Shown: positions 18,155 through 26,216 of the stretch, piece by piece
How the letters are laid out: each line of letters begins with the position of its first letter
How positions within the stretch are numbered: position 1 is the stretch's first letter
DNA from: Xenococcus sp. PCC 7305
GTDB taxonomy: Bacteria > Cyanobacteriota > Cyanobacteriia > Cyanobacteriales > Xenococcaceae
NCBI RefSeq assembly: GCF_000332055.1
Contig: NZ_ALVZ01000227.1
Location: 1-64,000 of the forward strand
Reading direction: 5' to 3'
DNA: 64,000 bases
Translations under genes and position numbers: made by a program
Notes under the pieces: model-generated
Seen by the model: the letters and a program-made list of their open reading frames with translations, nothing else
Told to the model about the DNA's origin: nothing
Database searches by the model: none

Positions 18155-18330
18155 GCTTTTCCGATCTCACTCAAACAAAACGTCGTCCCGCTTTAGTCGT
18201 TGCTAATCTTTCAGGCAACGATCTGATTCTTTGCCAAATTACTAGTCAAAACATCAATGATTTATATTCCGTTGCTATTACCAATGCGGACTTTAGTAAT
18301 GGTGGGTTAAATAAAAATAGCAACATCAGA

Positions 18331-18370
18331 CCAAATCGAATATTTATCGCCCAAATCGAATATTTACCGC
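18331..18370. repeat. 20-bp tandem duplication
   Basis: CCAAATCGAATATTTATCGC (18331-18350) is repeated at 18351-18370 with one substitution (TATTTACCGC). It lies inside the broken MazF gene. Confidence 0.9.
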
Positions 18371-18510
18371 AGATAGCAAAATTATTATTTATAAAATAGG
18401 TCAGTTAAAATCAGAAAAATTAGCAGAAGTTACCAGAAAAATTATCAACATTCTACAAGCTTAGATATGCGATCGCTAAACTGAGTTTAACAATTGCTAG
18501 CACAATTCAA

Positions 18511-18575
18511 GATCGCGTTTATTTTCTACAAGCTCGCTATCACTATTGAAAAGGTGATTGAATGTATTTATAGTG
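18511..18575. repeat. 65-bp direct repeat flanking the MazF module, right copy
   Basis: GATCGCGTTTATTTTCTACA, AGCTCGCTATCACTATT and GAAAAGGTGATTGAATGTAT. It pairs with 17763-17827 and has the same orientation. Confidence 0.8.
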
Positions 18576-18597
18576 CGATCGCCCTTCCCTTCAAAAC

Positions 18598-18717
18598 TAT
18601 AGTCATTCCAAATAAAAAACATACGATTATGTAGGGGCGATTCGCGAATCGCCCCTACGAAAAATATGCGTTATGACTTTATCTATCACGATGTGTAAAT
18701 TAATTGGAATGACTATA
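18598..18717. mobile_element. 120-bp MITE with 14-bp terminal inverted repeats
   Basis: TATAGTCATTCCAA (18598-18611) is the reverse complement of TTGGAATGACTATA (18704-18717). Inside lies a 28-bp perfect palindrome (18631-18658) of the GTAGGGGCGATTCGCG type, common in cyanobacterial genomes. It has no coding capacity. The ends in TATA suggest insertion at a TA target. It occupies most of the gap between the broken MazF gene and parA. Confidence 0.82.
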
Positions 18718-18755
18718 TATAGCTCTCTCTGCGCCTTTGGTTGGGAATCTCTTAT

Positions 18756-18808
18756 TTTTGTGAATAGAGTTCACAAAATTATTGGCATTACTGTGAATAG
18801 AGTTCACA
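18756..18808. promoter_or_regulatory. Twin palindromic operators upstream of HTH-ParA
   Basis: TGTGAATAGAGTTCACA occurs at 18759-18775 (arms extend to TTTTGTGAA/TTCACAAAA) and again, identical, at 18792-18808. The centres are 33 bp apart, about three helical turns, and the second ends 33 bp before the ATG. This fits cooperative autoregulation by the N-terminal HTH of the next gene, or a partition-like site. Confidence 0.75.
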
Positions 18809-18841
18809 ATATATAAAAGTTCAATCTAATATACCGATTTT

Positions 18842-20086
18842 ATGAATGAAAATGGCTTAATAGGACTATGTGAAATAGCCAATATAGCTGGCGTTAGTCC
18901 CTCAGCAGTTGGAAATTGGAGAAAAAGATATAGCGACTTTCCTATTCCTGTCAAACAATTAAAATCTGGTCCCGTTTTTGAACAAAGACAAATTTCCTAT
19001 TGGTTAAGAAAAAAAAATAATCCTATGGTAAAAATCATTGCGCTTTTTAACAACAAAGGTGGTGTGGGGAAAACTACAATACTATGGAATTTAGCTACAT
19101 CTTTAGCAGAATTAGGAAAGAAAGTTTTAGCTATTGATTTTGATCCACAGTGTAACTTATCGATTGCAGCACTTGGAGATAAGGAATTTTCAACTTTTTT
19201 GGAAAGCTCTAGACAATTACCTTATGGTAAAACTATTCGTGCATTTGCTTTACCATATATTCAACAAAGTTCTTCTGGAACAGCATATATTGCTAGCCCT
19301 AAAAATGCTGCTAATCAGAACTTAGATATTGTTCCTGGTGATTTTTGGCTCAATAACTTTTCTGATATTTTAAATGTAGGTACAGATGTCATTGGAGGAG
19401 CAGGTTTATATAGGTTTTTAATGCCATATAATTTGATTGAAACTGTTGAAAAAGAATTCGATAAAAATTATGATTTTGCGCTTATAGATTTACCTCCATC
19501 TTTCAATACATTAGTTCGTGCTGCTTTGTACTCGTCAGATTATTTTCTAGTTCCATGTACACCCGACCTGTTTTCTGCTTACTGTGTGGGCTTGATCGGA
19601 CAAGTATTACCAAGATTTATAGAAGATTGGGAACAAGGTAAACGTCGTTACTTAGAATCTAATTCATATGATTTAATTATTCCTGCTAAAGGGCAACCTA
19701 AGTTCGGTGGTTGGATATTCAATGGATTCGATACAAGAAAAAAATCTGGACTAGATGAGATCGTAAAAACTGGTGCGGATCAGGCTCAATTTCAAAAAGT
19801 CCAAGATTCAATTAAAGATAGATTGATTCCAAAACTAAGTAATATTAAAGCTTATTCTGCCGTTCCTGATTTTATTGACCAAGAGCCTGTTGCTAGCATC
19901 GAAGACTTAAACGTTATGGCACCTGATAGTATCGTTCAAAATGTCCCATTGAAGTACTTAGCGCAAACCAGACCTACTCGTGAAAATGTTGGAAGAGGTA
20001 CATGGGCTGGAAATCAAAAAGACTTAATGAAGAAAATGGATGAAGAATATGACAACCTAGCAAATTTCATAATTCACCAATTCTAA
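18842..20086 (+). CDS. ParA-family ATPase with N-terminal HTH domain
   Basis: A 414-aa fusion. Residues about 6-57 form a helix-turn-helix of the MerR/AlpA-like kind (LCEIANIAGVSPSAVGNWRKR). From residue 63 follows a ParA/MinD ATPase with deviant Walker A KGGVGKTT (72-79), LAIDFDPQCNLS and Walker B FALIDLPPSFNTL. The C-terminal half is longer than in minimal ParA. No parB follows. It may be a plasmid-type partition gene stranded in the chromosome or a stand-alone accessory system. The AT-rich gene sits among mobile repeats. Confidence 0.85.
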   Translation: MNENGLIGLCEIANIAGVSPSAVGNWRKRYSDFPIPVKQLKSGPVFEQRQISYWLRKKNNPMVKIIALFNNKGGVGKTTILWNLATSLAELGKKVLAIDFDPQCNLSIAALGDKEFSTFLESSRQLPYGKTIRAFALPYIQQSSSGTAYIASPKNAANQNLDIVPGDFWLNNFSDILNVGTDVIGGAGLYRFLMPYNLIETVEKEFDKNYDFALIDLPPSFNTLVRAALYSSDYFLVPCTPDLFSAYCVGLIGQVLPRFIEDWEQGKRRYLESNSYDLIIPAKGQPKFGGWIFNGFDTRKKSGLDEIVKTGADQAQFQKVQDSIKDRLIPKLSNIKAYSAVPDFIDQEPVASIEDLNVMAPDSIVQNVPLKYLAQTRPTRENVGRGTWAGNQKDLMKKMDEEYDNLANFIIHQF

Positions 20087-20112
20087 TTTTTATCGTTTGG
20101 ATTGATACATAG

Positions 20113-20385
20113 ATGACCAACAAAAAGAATCTTGTCCTAGTTGGTCATCAAGTCCTCGAACTGATTGCACAGAAAGATGTATCGGGCGAGTGAAATTTAG
20201 TTACCTTCTGCGAAGAACCTCGCATTATATAAGATCGCGTTAACTCTAGCGGATACTTGTCAGGCAAAACCACCGCAGCTCTAACTTTAGTTGAGCCTGG
20301 CTATTATCAGGATAATATTGTATTAATTCATATTGACGATCGCATCCTAACAGAAAAAATCAACCGATCGCCAAGCTTGATTTAA
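20113..20385 (+). pseudogene. NirB-like nitrite reductase large-subunit N-terminal remnant
   Basis: One frame of 91 codons, including two internal stops, reads MTNKKNLVLVGHQVLELIAQ, then TFCEEPRII-stop-DRVNSSGYLSGKT and LVEPGYYQDN. This follows the FAD-binding N-terminus of NirB-type reductases (KLVxVGNG...FCEEPRxAYDRVxLSxYF). The Rossmann GNGMVG loop is deleted, and only about 90 of some 800 codons remain. Assignment is from remembered family consensus. The 3' end overlaps the neighbouring oxidoreductase by 26 nt. Confidence 0.6.
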
Positions 20386-21571
20386 CAATTGCTGGCACAA
20401 TGCGTTGACAAGCCATTTTCCCACCACCGATATTTCTCGCCACAGGGCCAACTCGTAAAGCAGCCAAGCCACCCATAATAAAAAAGTTTGACTTGGGTAA
20501 ACGTAAATGTTCATCTAATACCGGTAAACCGTTAACTATTTTTGTGGGATAAGTCTCTAATACATCTTGCAATAAAGGATGTTCGGTAACGTTAAATCTT
20601 GTACCAGTAGCCAACCAAATACGGTTAAACTGATGCTTCCCACCATCAAGACAATTAACCTGCCAAAGATTATCTTGCCACTGTGCATCACTAACTTGAC
20701 AGCATTCATTGATTATCACTTTACCTTCACGAGTTGCTCTTCTCAATTGCAGCATTATTTCAGGAGTCATCGAACCGCCATTACGGGCTTGCTTTATTTG
20801 CTGATAACGGTCATTCCAATTTATTGCAGCGTGAAAATCTTTAAGGTATTTTGGCCCTAACCAACCAGGATCGGCATCAAAGATTTTTTCTTGTATTTGT
20901 TTTCTGGTCATAAGAGTAACAGTTGCCCCCATATTTATCGCACCTTTGGCTAAATGTCCGCTAGTTAAGCCGCCACCAACGATTAGAATCTTTTCTCCTT
21001 TGAGGTTGAGTTGATTTAAATTTACCTGTTGAGAATGACATAGTTTATCGGTCGGATAATTTGATGTAATTCTTTCTGCCCAATTAGGAAGCTGAACTTT
21101 ACCACTTCCTGTAGCCAATACAACTCTACGGGCGATAATAGTTTCCCCGGTACTTAAAATCAATCGAAACCGAGAACGAGAAGCAAGTGTAATCGGTAAA
21201 ATGTGAATTACTTTGGCTGGATAAACCTTATTCTCTAAATTCCAGCGGTGAATTACCTCATGACAAAAATCGTTAAATAGCTTGGTTCCTGGTCTGTCAT
21301 AGGGAGGGAATAGCTCATTATGTCTATTCTTGGCAAAGGTTCTTAATTGATGCGGATTAGGATCGGGATGATGGACAGCAGGCGATCGCAAGTGAGGAAT
21401 TTGTTGTGCTGCAAATTGTCGCTGCCATTGACTCAGCCAGGTTTGACTCGGATCAAAAACTAGTAATTTATGATAATAATCTTGCCTTTTTTGTAATAAA
21501 TGGGTGGTTAAAGTTAGAGCCTGAACTCCTGCCCCAACAATCGCTAGGTCTATATATTTGGGTAATTTCAC
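20360..21571 (-). CDS. FAD/NAD(P)-binding oxidoreductase (SidA/IucD-like), Zur-linked
   Basis: A 403-aa flavoprotein with a first Rossmann motif AIVGAGVQALTL (residues 11-22), a second nucleotide-binding motif ILIVGGGLTSGHLA and an ATGT motif (IWLATGTRF). Layout resembles L-lysine/L-ornithine N-monooxygenases of siderophore pathways and PF13454 proteins. No peptide synthetase or siderophore synthase is nearby. It is divergent from the His-rich porin and shares an intergenic region holding two Zur-type boxes, so a role in zinc scavenging is inferred. The substrate is unknown. Confidence 0.8.
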   Translation of the reverse strand: MKLPKYIDLAIVGAGVQALTLTTHLLQKRQDYYHKLLVFDPSQTWLSQWQRQFAAQQIPHLRSPAVHHPDPNPHQLRTFAKNRHNELFPPYDRPGTKLFNDFCHEVIHRWNLENKVYPAKVIHILPITLASRSRFRLILSTGETIIARRVVLATGSGKVQLPNWAERITSNYPTDKLCHSQQVNLNQLNLKGEKILIVGGGLTSGHLAKGAINMGATVTLMTRKQIQEKIFDADPGWLGPKYLKDFHAAINWNDRYQQIKQARNGGSMTPEIMLQLRRATREGKVIINECCQVSDAQWQDNLWQVNCLDGGKHQFNRIWLATGTRFNVTEHPLLQDVLETYPTKIVNGLPVLDEHLRLPKSNFFIMGGLAALRVGPVARNIGGGKMACQRIVPAIVKSSLAIG

Positions 21572-21584
21572 TCGCCAGTAATAA

Positions 21585-21632
21585 TGATAATGATTCTCTA
21601 TCTCATTATCTAATATATAATAATGATTATCA
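21585..21632. promoter_or_regulatory. Two Zur boxes in the divergent oxidoreductase-porin promoter
   Basis: TAATAATGATTATCA (21618-21632, arms match 6 of 7, with the inner palindrome AATGATTATCATT) lies 33 bp before the porin start. TGATAATGATTCTCT (21585-21599) lies 14 bp before the oxidoreductase start. Each gene therefore has its own box. Confidence 0.75.
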
Positions 21633-21664
21633 TTTTATTTGTGTGAAGATTAAGTGTGAGGAAC

Positions 21665-23434
21665 ATGAAAAATCAACTTTGGGGAACTTACTTGCTAAGC
21701 CCTCTATTTTTAGCTGCTCTCTTCGTCCAGAGTAATGGGGTATCGGCCCAGGAAATTGATCAATATGACATTGAACAATACAGCTCAGAGTTAAATTTAG
21801 AAAGCGCAGAATTAAATCAAGTTACCAATGTCAATCAATTACGGGATGTTTCTCCTGCGGATTGGGCTTATGACGCATTACGCAGTTTAGTAGATCGTTA
21901 TGGTTGTATTGTTGGTTATCCAGACCAAACTTTTAGAGGCGGGCAGGCTTTAAGTCGTTATGAGTTTGCTGCGGGTTTGAATGCTTGCTTAAATCAAATC
22001 GAGCGACTAATTGCCTCTTCTGAAGCGGTATTAAGAGAAGATATTGAAACGATCAATAGATTACTTCAAGAGTTTGAAGCGGAACTGGCGTCCCTAAATG
22101 GTCGAGTTGATAGTCTCGAAGGCCGGGTAGCTTTTCTCGAAGATCATCAATTCTCTACTACTACCAAGTTAAAAGGAGAAACCAGTTTTGCTCTCAGTCA
22201 AGTTTTTGGCAACGAAAAAGCTGATGGCAGTGGTGGTCTTGATAGTATTACCGTTTTCAATTTTCGCTCTCGTTTGAATTTCAACACCAGTTTTACCGGT
22301 AAAGATCTTTTAAAAGTGCGGCTAGATGCTCTTAATACGGTTCCCTTTGGTTCAGGAGAAGAGGAAGACGATCCGAATGTTACGGGTACAGGGATGACTC
22401 GTACTGCTTTTGATGAAGGTTCTGATGGTTCAGTACGTGTGGGCAAACTTTACTATACTTTTGCCATTGGAGAATCAGGTAAATCTGGACATTCAGATCA
22501 TGATCATGATGCTCACGGACATGATGATCACGGGCATGACGAACATGGTCATGGGAAAGACAAACATGGCGGTCATTCGGAACATCTCCACGGAGCGGCA
22601 GAAGGAAAACTTTCGTTTGTGATTGATGCGGTTGGTGGAGAATTTAACGAAAACTTTGCCAACTATAACGAGTATTTTTCGGAGGAATTAACGGGCGCAA
22701 TTTCTCGTTTTGGCCGTTTTAACCCTATCTATTATCAAGGTTTAGAAGGAACAGGCGCCACAGTTAATTATAATTTTAGCGATGCTGTTGCTTTTTCTGT
22801 GGGCTATCTGGCACCTCGTGCTAGCGAACCTCTTGAGGGGGCAGGTTTATTAAATGGCAGTTATGCTGCGATCGCCCAGTTAAGCTTAGAACCTACTGAT
22901 AGATTAGGCTTTGGCTTAAATTATTCACGGGGTTATTATGCACCAGGCGAGTTAGTAGTCTCAGGAGAAACCGGAAGCGAAACGGCCAATGCACCCTTTG
23001 GAGACGATACTGCTACTACTGCGGATCATCTTGGTTTACAGGGTAGGTATCAAATTAGCGATCGCCTTAATATTTCTGCTTGGGGTGGTGTAAGTTTTGC
23101 TAACGCTCAAACCGATGGCAATAATGATGGGATTACTGTTAATAGCGGTGACAATGCCACTATTTACAACTGGGCAGTAACTTTAGCTTTTCCCGATCTC
23201 TTTGCCGAAAGAAGTTTAGGAGGTATTGTTTTCGGACAACCACCAAAAGTTAGTAGCAATGATAGTGGCGCAGAGGATGACGATAGTGCTTGGCATATTG
23301 AAGCCCAGTATCGCTATCAAATTAATGACAATATTGCGATTAATCCTGGATTTTTTGTGGTGATTAACCCCGAAAATAATAGCGATAACGACACGATCTA
23401 TGTGGGGACAATTCGCACCATTTTCGAATTTTAG
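21665..23434 (+). CDS. SLH-domain porin with His-rich loop, probable zinc-related outer-membrane channel
   Basis: A 589-aa outer-membrane protein. It has a signal peptide (LLSPLFLAALFVQSNGVSA), an SLH domain at about 60-110 (LRDVSPADWAYDALRSLVDRYG), a short coiled coil (LLQEFEAELASLNGRVDSLE) and an OprB-type beta-barrel ending in Phe. Residues about 274-310 (nt 22488-22598) are a His/Asp/Gly tract with some fifteen His residues, not part of the usual barrel. Its own Zur-like box lies just upstream. It probably raises outer-membrane permeability to zinc under limitation. ATG 21665 is preferred to GTG 21656 because it begins the signal peptide. Confidence 0.88.
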   Translation: MKNQLWGTYLLSPLFLAALFVQSNGVSAQEIDQYDIEQYSSELNLESAELNQVTNVNQLRDVSPADWAYDALRSLVDRYGCIVGYPDQTFRGGQALSRYEFAAGLNACLNQIERLIASSEAVLREDIETINRLLQEFEAELASLNGRVDSLEGRVAFLEDHQFSTTTKLKGETSFALSQVFGNEKADGSGGLDSITVFNFRSRLNFNTSFTGKDLLKVRLDALNTVPFGSGEEEDDPNVTGTGMTRTAFDEGSDGSVRVGKLYYTFAIGESGKSGHSDHDHDAHGHDDHGHDEHGHGKDKHGGHSEHLHGAAEGKLSFVIDAVGGEFNENFANYNEYFSEELTGAISRFGRFNPIYYQGLEGTGATVNYNFSDAVAFSVGYLAPRASEPLEGAGLLNGSYAAIAQLSLEPTDRLGFGLNYSRGYYAPGELVVSGETGSETANAPFGDDTATTADHLGLQGRYQISDRLNISAWGGVSFANAQTDGNNDGITVNSGDNATIYNWAVTLAFPDLFAERSLGGIVFGQPPKVSSNDSGAEDDDSAWHIEAQYRYQINDNIAINPGFFVVINPENNSDNDTIYVGTIRTIFEF

Positions 23435-23438
23435 TCTC

Positions 23439-23463
23439 AGCTATCTTTACTATTTTGATAGCT
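23439..23463 (+). terminator. Possible terminator of the porin gene
   Basis: AGCTATC and GATAGCT form a 7-bp stem with an 11-nt loop starting 5 bp after the stop. The following ATTGTTCT is only weakly T-rich. Confidence 0.45.
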
Positions 23464-24102
23464 ATTGTTCTGCTCACAGTTAGGTTTGTTCTTGAAATAT
23501 TTTTCCGAATAGCGATCGCTTGTCTTTTCAGGCGATCATTTTCATTTTCAACCTGATATTTAGATATTAGGTGAAGTCAAGAAAATGGCTAAAATACCAA
23601 TGAGATTACCATAGGGGATTTTCCGCAGCTTTACCTTAAATATATGGGTCTTTTCTTTTCTAAAAATCCGAAGTTAATTTTTGACGACTTACTTGTACTA
23701 ACCTGCGTTCATAGACGTAATATCATTTTTAATTCTCTTTGCGTCTCTGCTAGGTGCGCGTTCCCTTGCGGATTTCCAATTTCGCGGGGTCGCACCTCTT
23801 TGCGCGAGATGCTCCCATTACACTTTAGAACGCGACTTAGTATTGGGTAAAGAACTGAACTGACATTAGTAATCAGAACCAATCTAGAGTTTGGCGCTTA
23901 CTTATTGATCGAGATGGTTATTTCTATATTTTTCCAGCACTACCTGATAAAAACCAAAATTTGGGCTTTCCTATACTAATGATTCAAAAAAGCAGCGAAT
24001 AACTGATAATTCTGAGCCCGAAAGTCTTGGAGAAATGAGTCAGTTCTTCAGGATGCAATCACCCTTATATATTGCTCGGCGAACAATATTAAAGCTATCT
24101 GT
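23464..24102. other. Gene-free stretch with repeats and a possible decayed fragment
   Basis: Holds a HIP1 site, a copy of the 43-bp hairpin element family (23753-23796) set inside a CTTTGCGTCTCTGC...CTCTTTGCGCGAG repeat, and a frame ending at about 24001 that reads RVWRLLIDRDGYFYIFPALP before LMIQKSSE and stop. That peptide looks protein-like but has no plausible start and I do not recognise it. Confidence 0.5.
23753..23796. mobile_element. 44-bp hairpin element, copy with changed arms
   Basis: Outer arms GGTGCG/CGCACC, core CGTTCCCTTGCG and CGCGGGGT, loop GATTTCCAATTT. The arms differ from other copies yet remain fully complementary. It interrupts a CTTTGCG-type repeat related to the element at 1-111. 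Confidence 0.8.
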
Positions 24103-24540
24103 CTACTGGACATAAACGGTAATCTTCTTCGAGATTACGGGGTCGTCGGAGGGAATATGGGCAAAGTTACCCAAAACTAGCTGTAAAGTATGTTCTCCAG
24201 GAGTCAGAGTCAACTGAGTTTCGGTTTGACCTCCGCCAAAATGCAAAATATGGTCTGTAGTGGGGAGAGGCTGGGTAAAGTCTGGATAGTTGGAAACATC
24301 GACAAAAAGATGATGATGCCCAGTATTGTCTTCTTTTACGCCAGAAGGTGCAATCCCTAGACCTGATAAACCAAATTGAACTGTAAAAGTTTCCGGTACT
24401 ACTTCTCCATCTGCGGGGTTAATAATATAAACTCTGGCATCAGATGACGTTGCCGCATTAGCAGCAAATTGAGGCATGATACCCAAAAAACTGAGAGAAA
24501 ATACTAGTAGCAAAGTACTAAATATGGTTTTTAATTTCAT
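24103..24540 (-). CDS. DUF4399 secreted protein
   Basis: A 145-aa protein with a signal peptide (LKTIFSTLLLVFSLSFLGIM, cleavage near NAA) and a single DUF4399 domain: VYIINPADGEVVPETFTVQF, GVKEDNTGHHHLFVD and GGGQTETQLTLTPGEHTLQL. The conserved GHHHLFVD might bind metal. ATG 24540 begins the signal peptide; an in-frame upstream codon at 24579 would add hydrophobic residues without support. The function of the family is unknown. Confidence 0.85.
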   Translation of the reverse strand: MKLKTIFSTLLLVFSLSFLGIMPQFAANAATSSDARVYIINPADGEVVPETFTVQFGLSGLGIAPSGVKEDNTGHHHLFVDVSNYPDFTQPLPTTDHILHFGGGQTETQLTLTPGEHTLQLVLGNFAHIPSDDPVISKKITVYVQ

Positions 24541-24589
24541 CGATAGCTCCAAGATGTAAAATAACTTAATGAAAATCATATCAGATAGC

Positions 24590-24630
24590 AGATGGCAGAG
24601 GGCAGATGGCAGAGGGCAGATGGCAGAAGG
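24590..24630. repeat. Heptamer tandem repeat (AGATGGC / AGAGGGC type)
   Basis: About six units of a degenerate 7-mer, AGATGGCAGAGGGC. The same family appears reversed at 27328-27380 and 57261-57297, and forward at 54560-54599. Confidence 0.85.
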
Positions 24631-24843
24631 ATTAGATTAACTTTTACTTTCGGTCTTATTTGGACCTGTGACTCAATTTTTACTCTTGCAGTCAACAAAA
24701 AGATACACTAAATAAATAATTGCTGAATAAAAGAAAGTCTGATTGAATTCTATATTTGTTAATTATTAATAACTAATAACATTATCCCGCTTGATGGGAC
24801 TGATAACTGACTAACTGATCACTAATAACTGATCACTGAAATT

Positions 24844-26205
24844 ATGCCATTACCTATAGTTGCTATTATTGGTAGACCCAATGTGGGGAAATCTACCTTC
24901 GTTAACCGTCTGGCGGGAGACCAACAGGCCATTGTCTATGACAAACCAGGAATCACGCGCGATCGCACTTACCGACCTTCTTTTTGGCAAGATCGAGAGT
25001 TTCAGGTTGTTGATACTGGGGGTTTGGTCTTTGATGATGATACAGAGTTTTTGCCCCTGATTCGCCAACAAGCAATGGCAGCCTTAACCGAAGCTTCGGC
25101 GGCAATCTTTGTTGTGGATGGGCAAATGGGCTTAACCGCAGGCGATCGAGAAATTGCTGATTGGTTGCGTGCTCAATCCGTGCCGGTACTGCTGGCAGTG
25201 AATAAATGTGAATCTATCGAACAAGGTGCGATTCAAGCTGCTGAATTTTGGCAATTAGGTTTGGGAGAACCCTATCCTGTTTCGGGGATTCACGGTAACG
25301 GTACAGGAGAACTTTTGGATGAACTGATTACCCATTTGCCTCCTGTAGATGAATTACCAGAAATTGAAGAAATCAAAGTCGCAATTATTGGTCGCCCAAA
25401 TGTCGGAAAATCCAGTCTACTCAATGCTTTGACTGGGGAAAAAAGAGCGATCGTCAGTTCTGTTTCCGGGACAACTAGAGACGCGATCGATACTGTAGTA
25501 GAGCGAAATGGTACCACCTATCGTCTGATTGATACTGCGGGAATTAGACGGAAAAAAAATGTCGAATATGGGGCAGAGTTTTTTAGTATTAATCGCGCTT
25601 TTAAAGCAATTCGCCGTGCCGATGTAGTGTTATTTGTTTTAGATGTTCTCGATGGTGTGACGGAACAAGATTTGAAACTTGCAGGACGCATTATTGAGGA
25701 AGGGAAAGCGACAATTATTATCCTGAATAAATGGGATGCAGTGGAAAAAGATTCCCATACTATCTATGAGTACAAGCAGAAAGTTATGTCTCGGCTTTAC
25801 TTTATGGAATGGGCAGAGCTTTTATTTACTAGTGCCTTGACGGGAAAAAGAGTAGACAAAATCCTTGATCTGGTCGATACGGCAATTTCTGAATATCGTC
25901 GTCGGGTTACAACTTCTGTAATTAATGAAGTGTTAGAAGAGGCTGTAGGTTGGCATTCTCCTCCCACTAATAGACAAGGAAAGCAGGGCAAAATTTATTA
26001 CGGCACTCAAGTTAGAAGTGAACCGCCAACTATCACGTTATTTGTGAATGACCCCAAACGTTTTACCGATAATTACCGTCGTTATATAGACCGTCAATTT
26101 AGGGAACAATTGGGCTTCAAAGGCACTCCTGTCCGTTTGGTTTGGCGTGGGAAAAAGGTTCGTGAGGTGGAAAGAGGTTCGGCAAATAGGGCTACTAAAG
26201 TTTAG
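24844..26205 (+). CDS. der: Ribosome biogenesis GTPase Der (EngA)
   Basis: A 453-aa essential GTPase for 50S subunit maturation. It has two tandem G domains, each with GRPNVGKS (residues 9-16 and about 184-191), DTGG/DTAG switches and NKC/NKWD recognition motifs. A C-terminal KH-like domain ends [13 protein letters not shown]. The length is normal. The start is supported by family alignment ([14 protein letters not shown]). Confidence 0.97.
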   Translation: MPLPIVAIIGRPNVGKSTFVNRLAGDQQAIVYDKPGITRDRTYRPSFWQDREFQVVDTGGLVFDDDTEFLPLIRQQAMAALTEASAAIFVVDGQMGLTAGDREIADWLRAQSVPVLLAVNKCESIEQGAIQAAEFWQLGLGEPYPVSGIHGNGTGELLDELITHLPPVDELPEIEEIKVAIIGRPNVGKSSLLNALTGEKRAIVSSVSGTTRDAIDTVVERNGTTYRLIDTAGIRRKKNVEYGAEFFSINRAFKAIRRADVVLFVLDVLDGVTEQDLKLAGRIIEEGKATIIILNKWDAVEKDSHTIYEYKQKVMSRLYFMEWAELLFTSALTGKRVDKILDLVDTAISEYRRRVTTSVINEVLEEAVGWHSPPTNRQGKQGKIYYGTQVRSEPPTITLFVNDPKRFTDNYRRYIDRQFREQLGFKGTPVRLVWRGKKVREVERGSANRATKV

Positions 26206-26216
26206 TCTGAACAGTT

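Larger units (their letters stand above)
18072..18464 (+). pseudogene. MazF-type toxin, broken twice
   Basis: It starts MARFVKGDFLSL, is interrupted at 18112-18154 by the 43-bp hairpin element, and resumes FSDLTQTKRRPALVVANLSG, the MazF/PemK strand carrying the conserved KRRPALV. Further on, 18331-18350 is tandemly duplicated (20 bp, one mismatch), which shifts the frame again before ADSKIIIYKIGQLKSEKLAE. Either lesion alone would inactivate the toxin. Confidence 0.88.
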
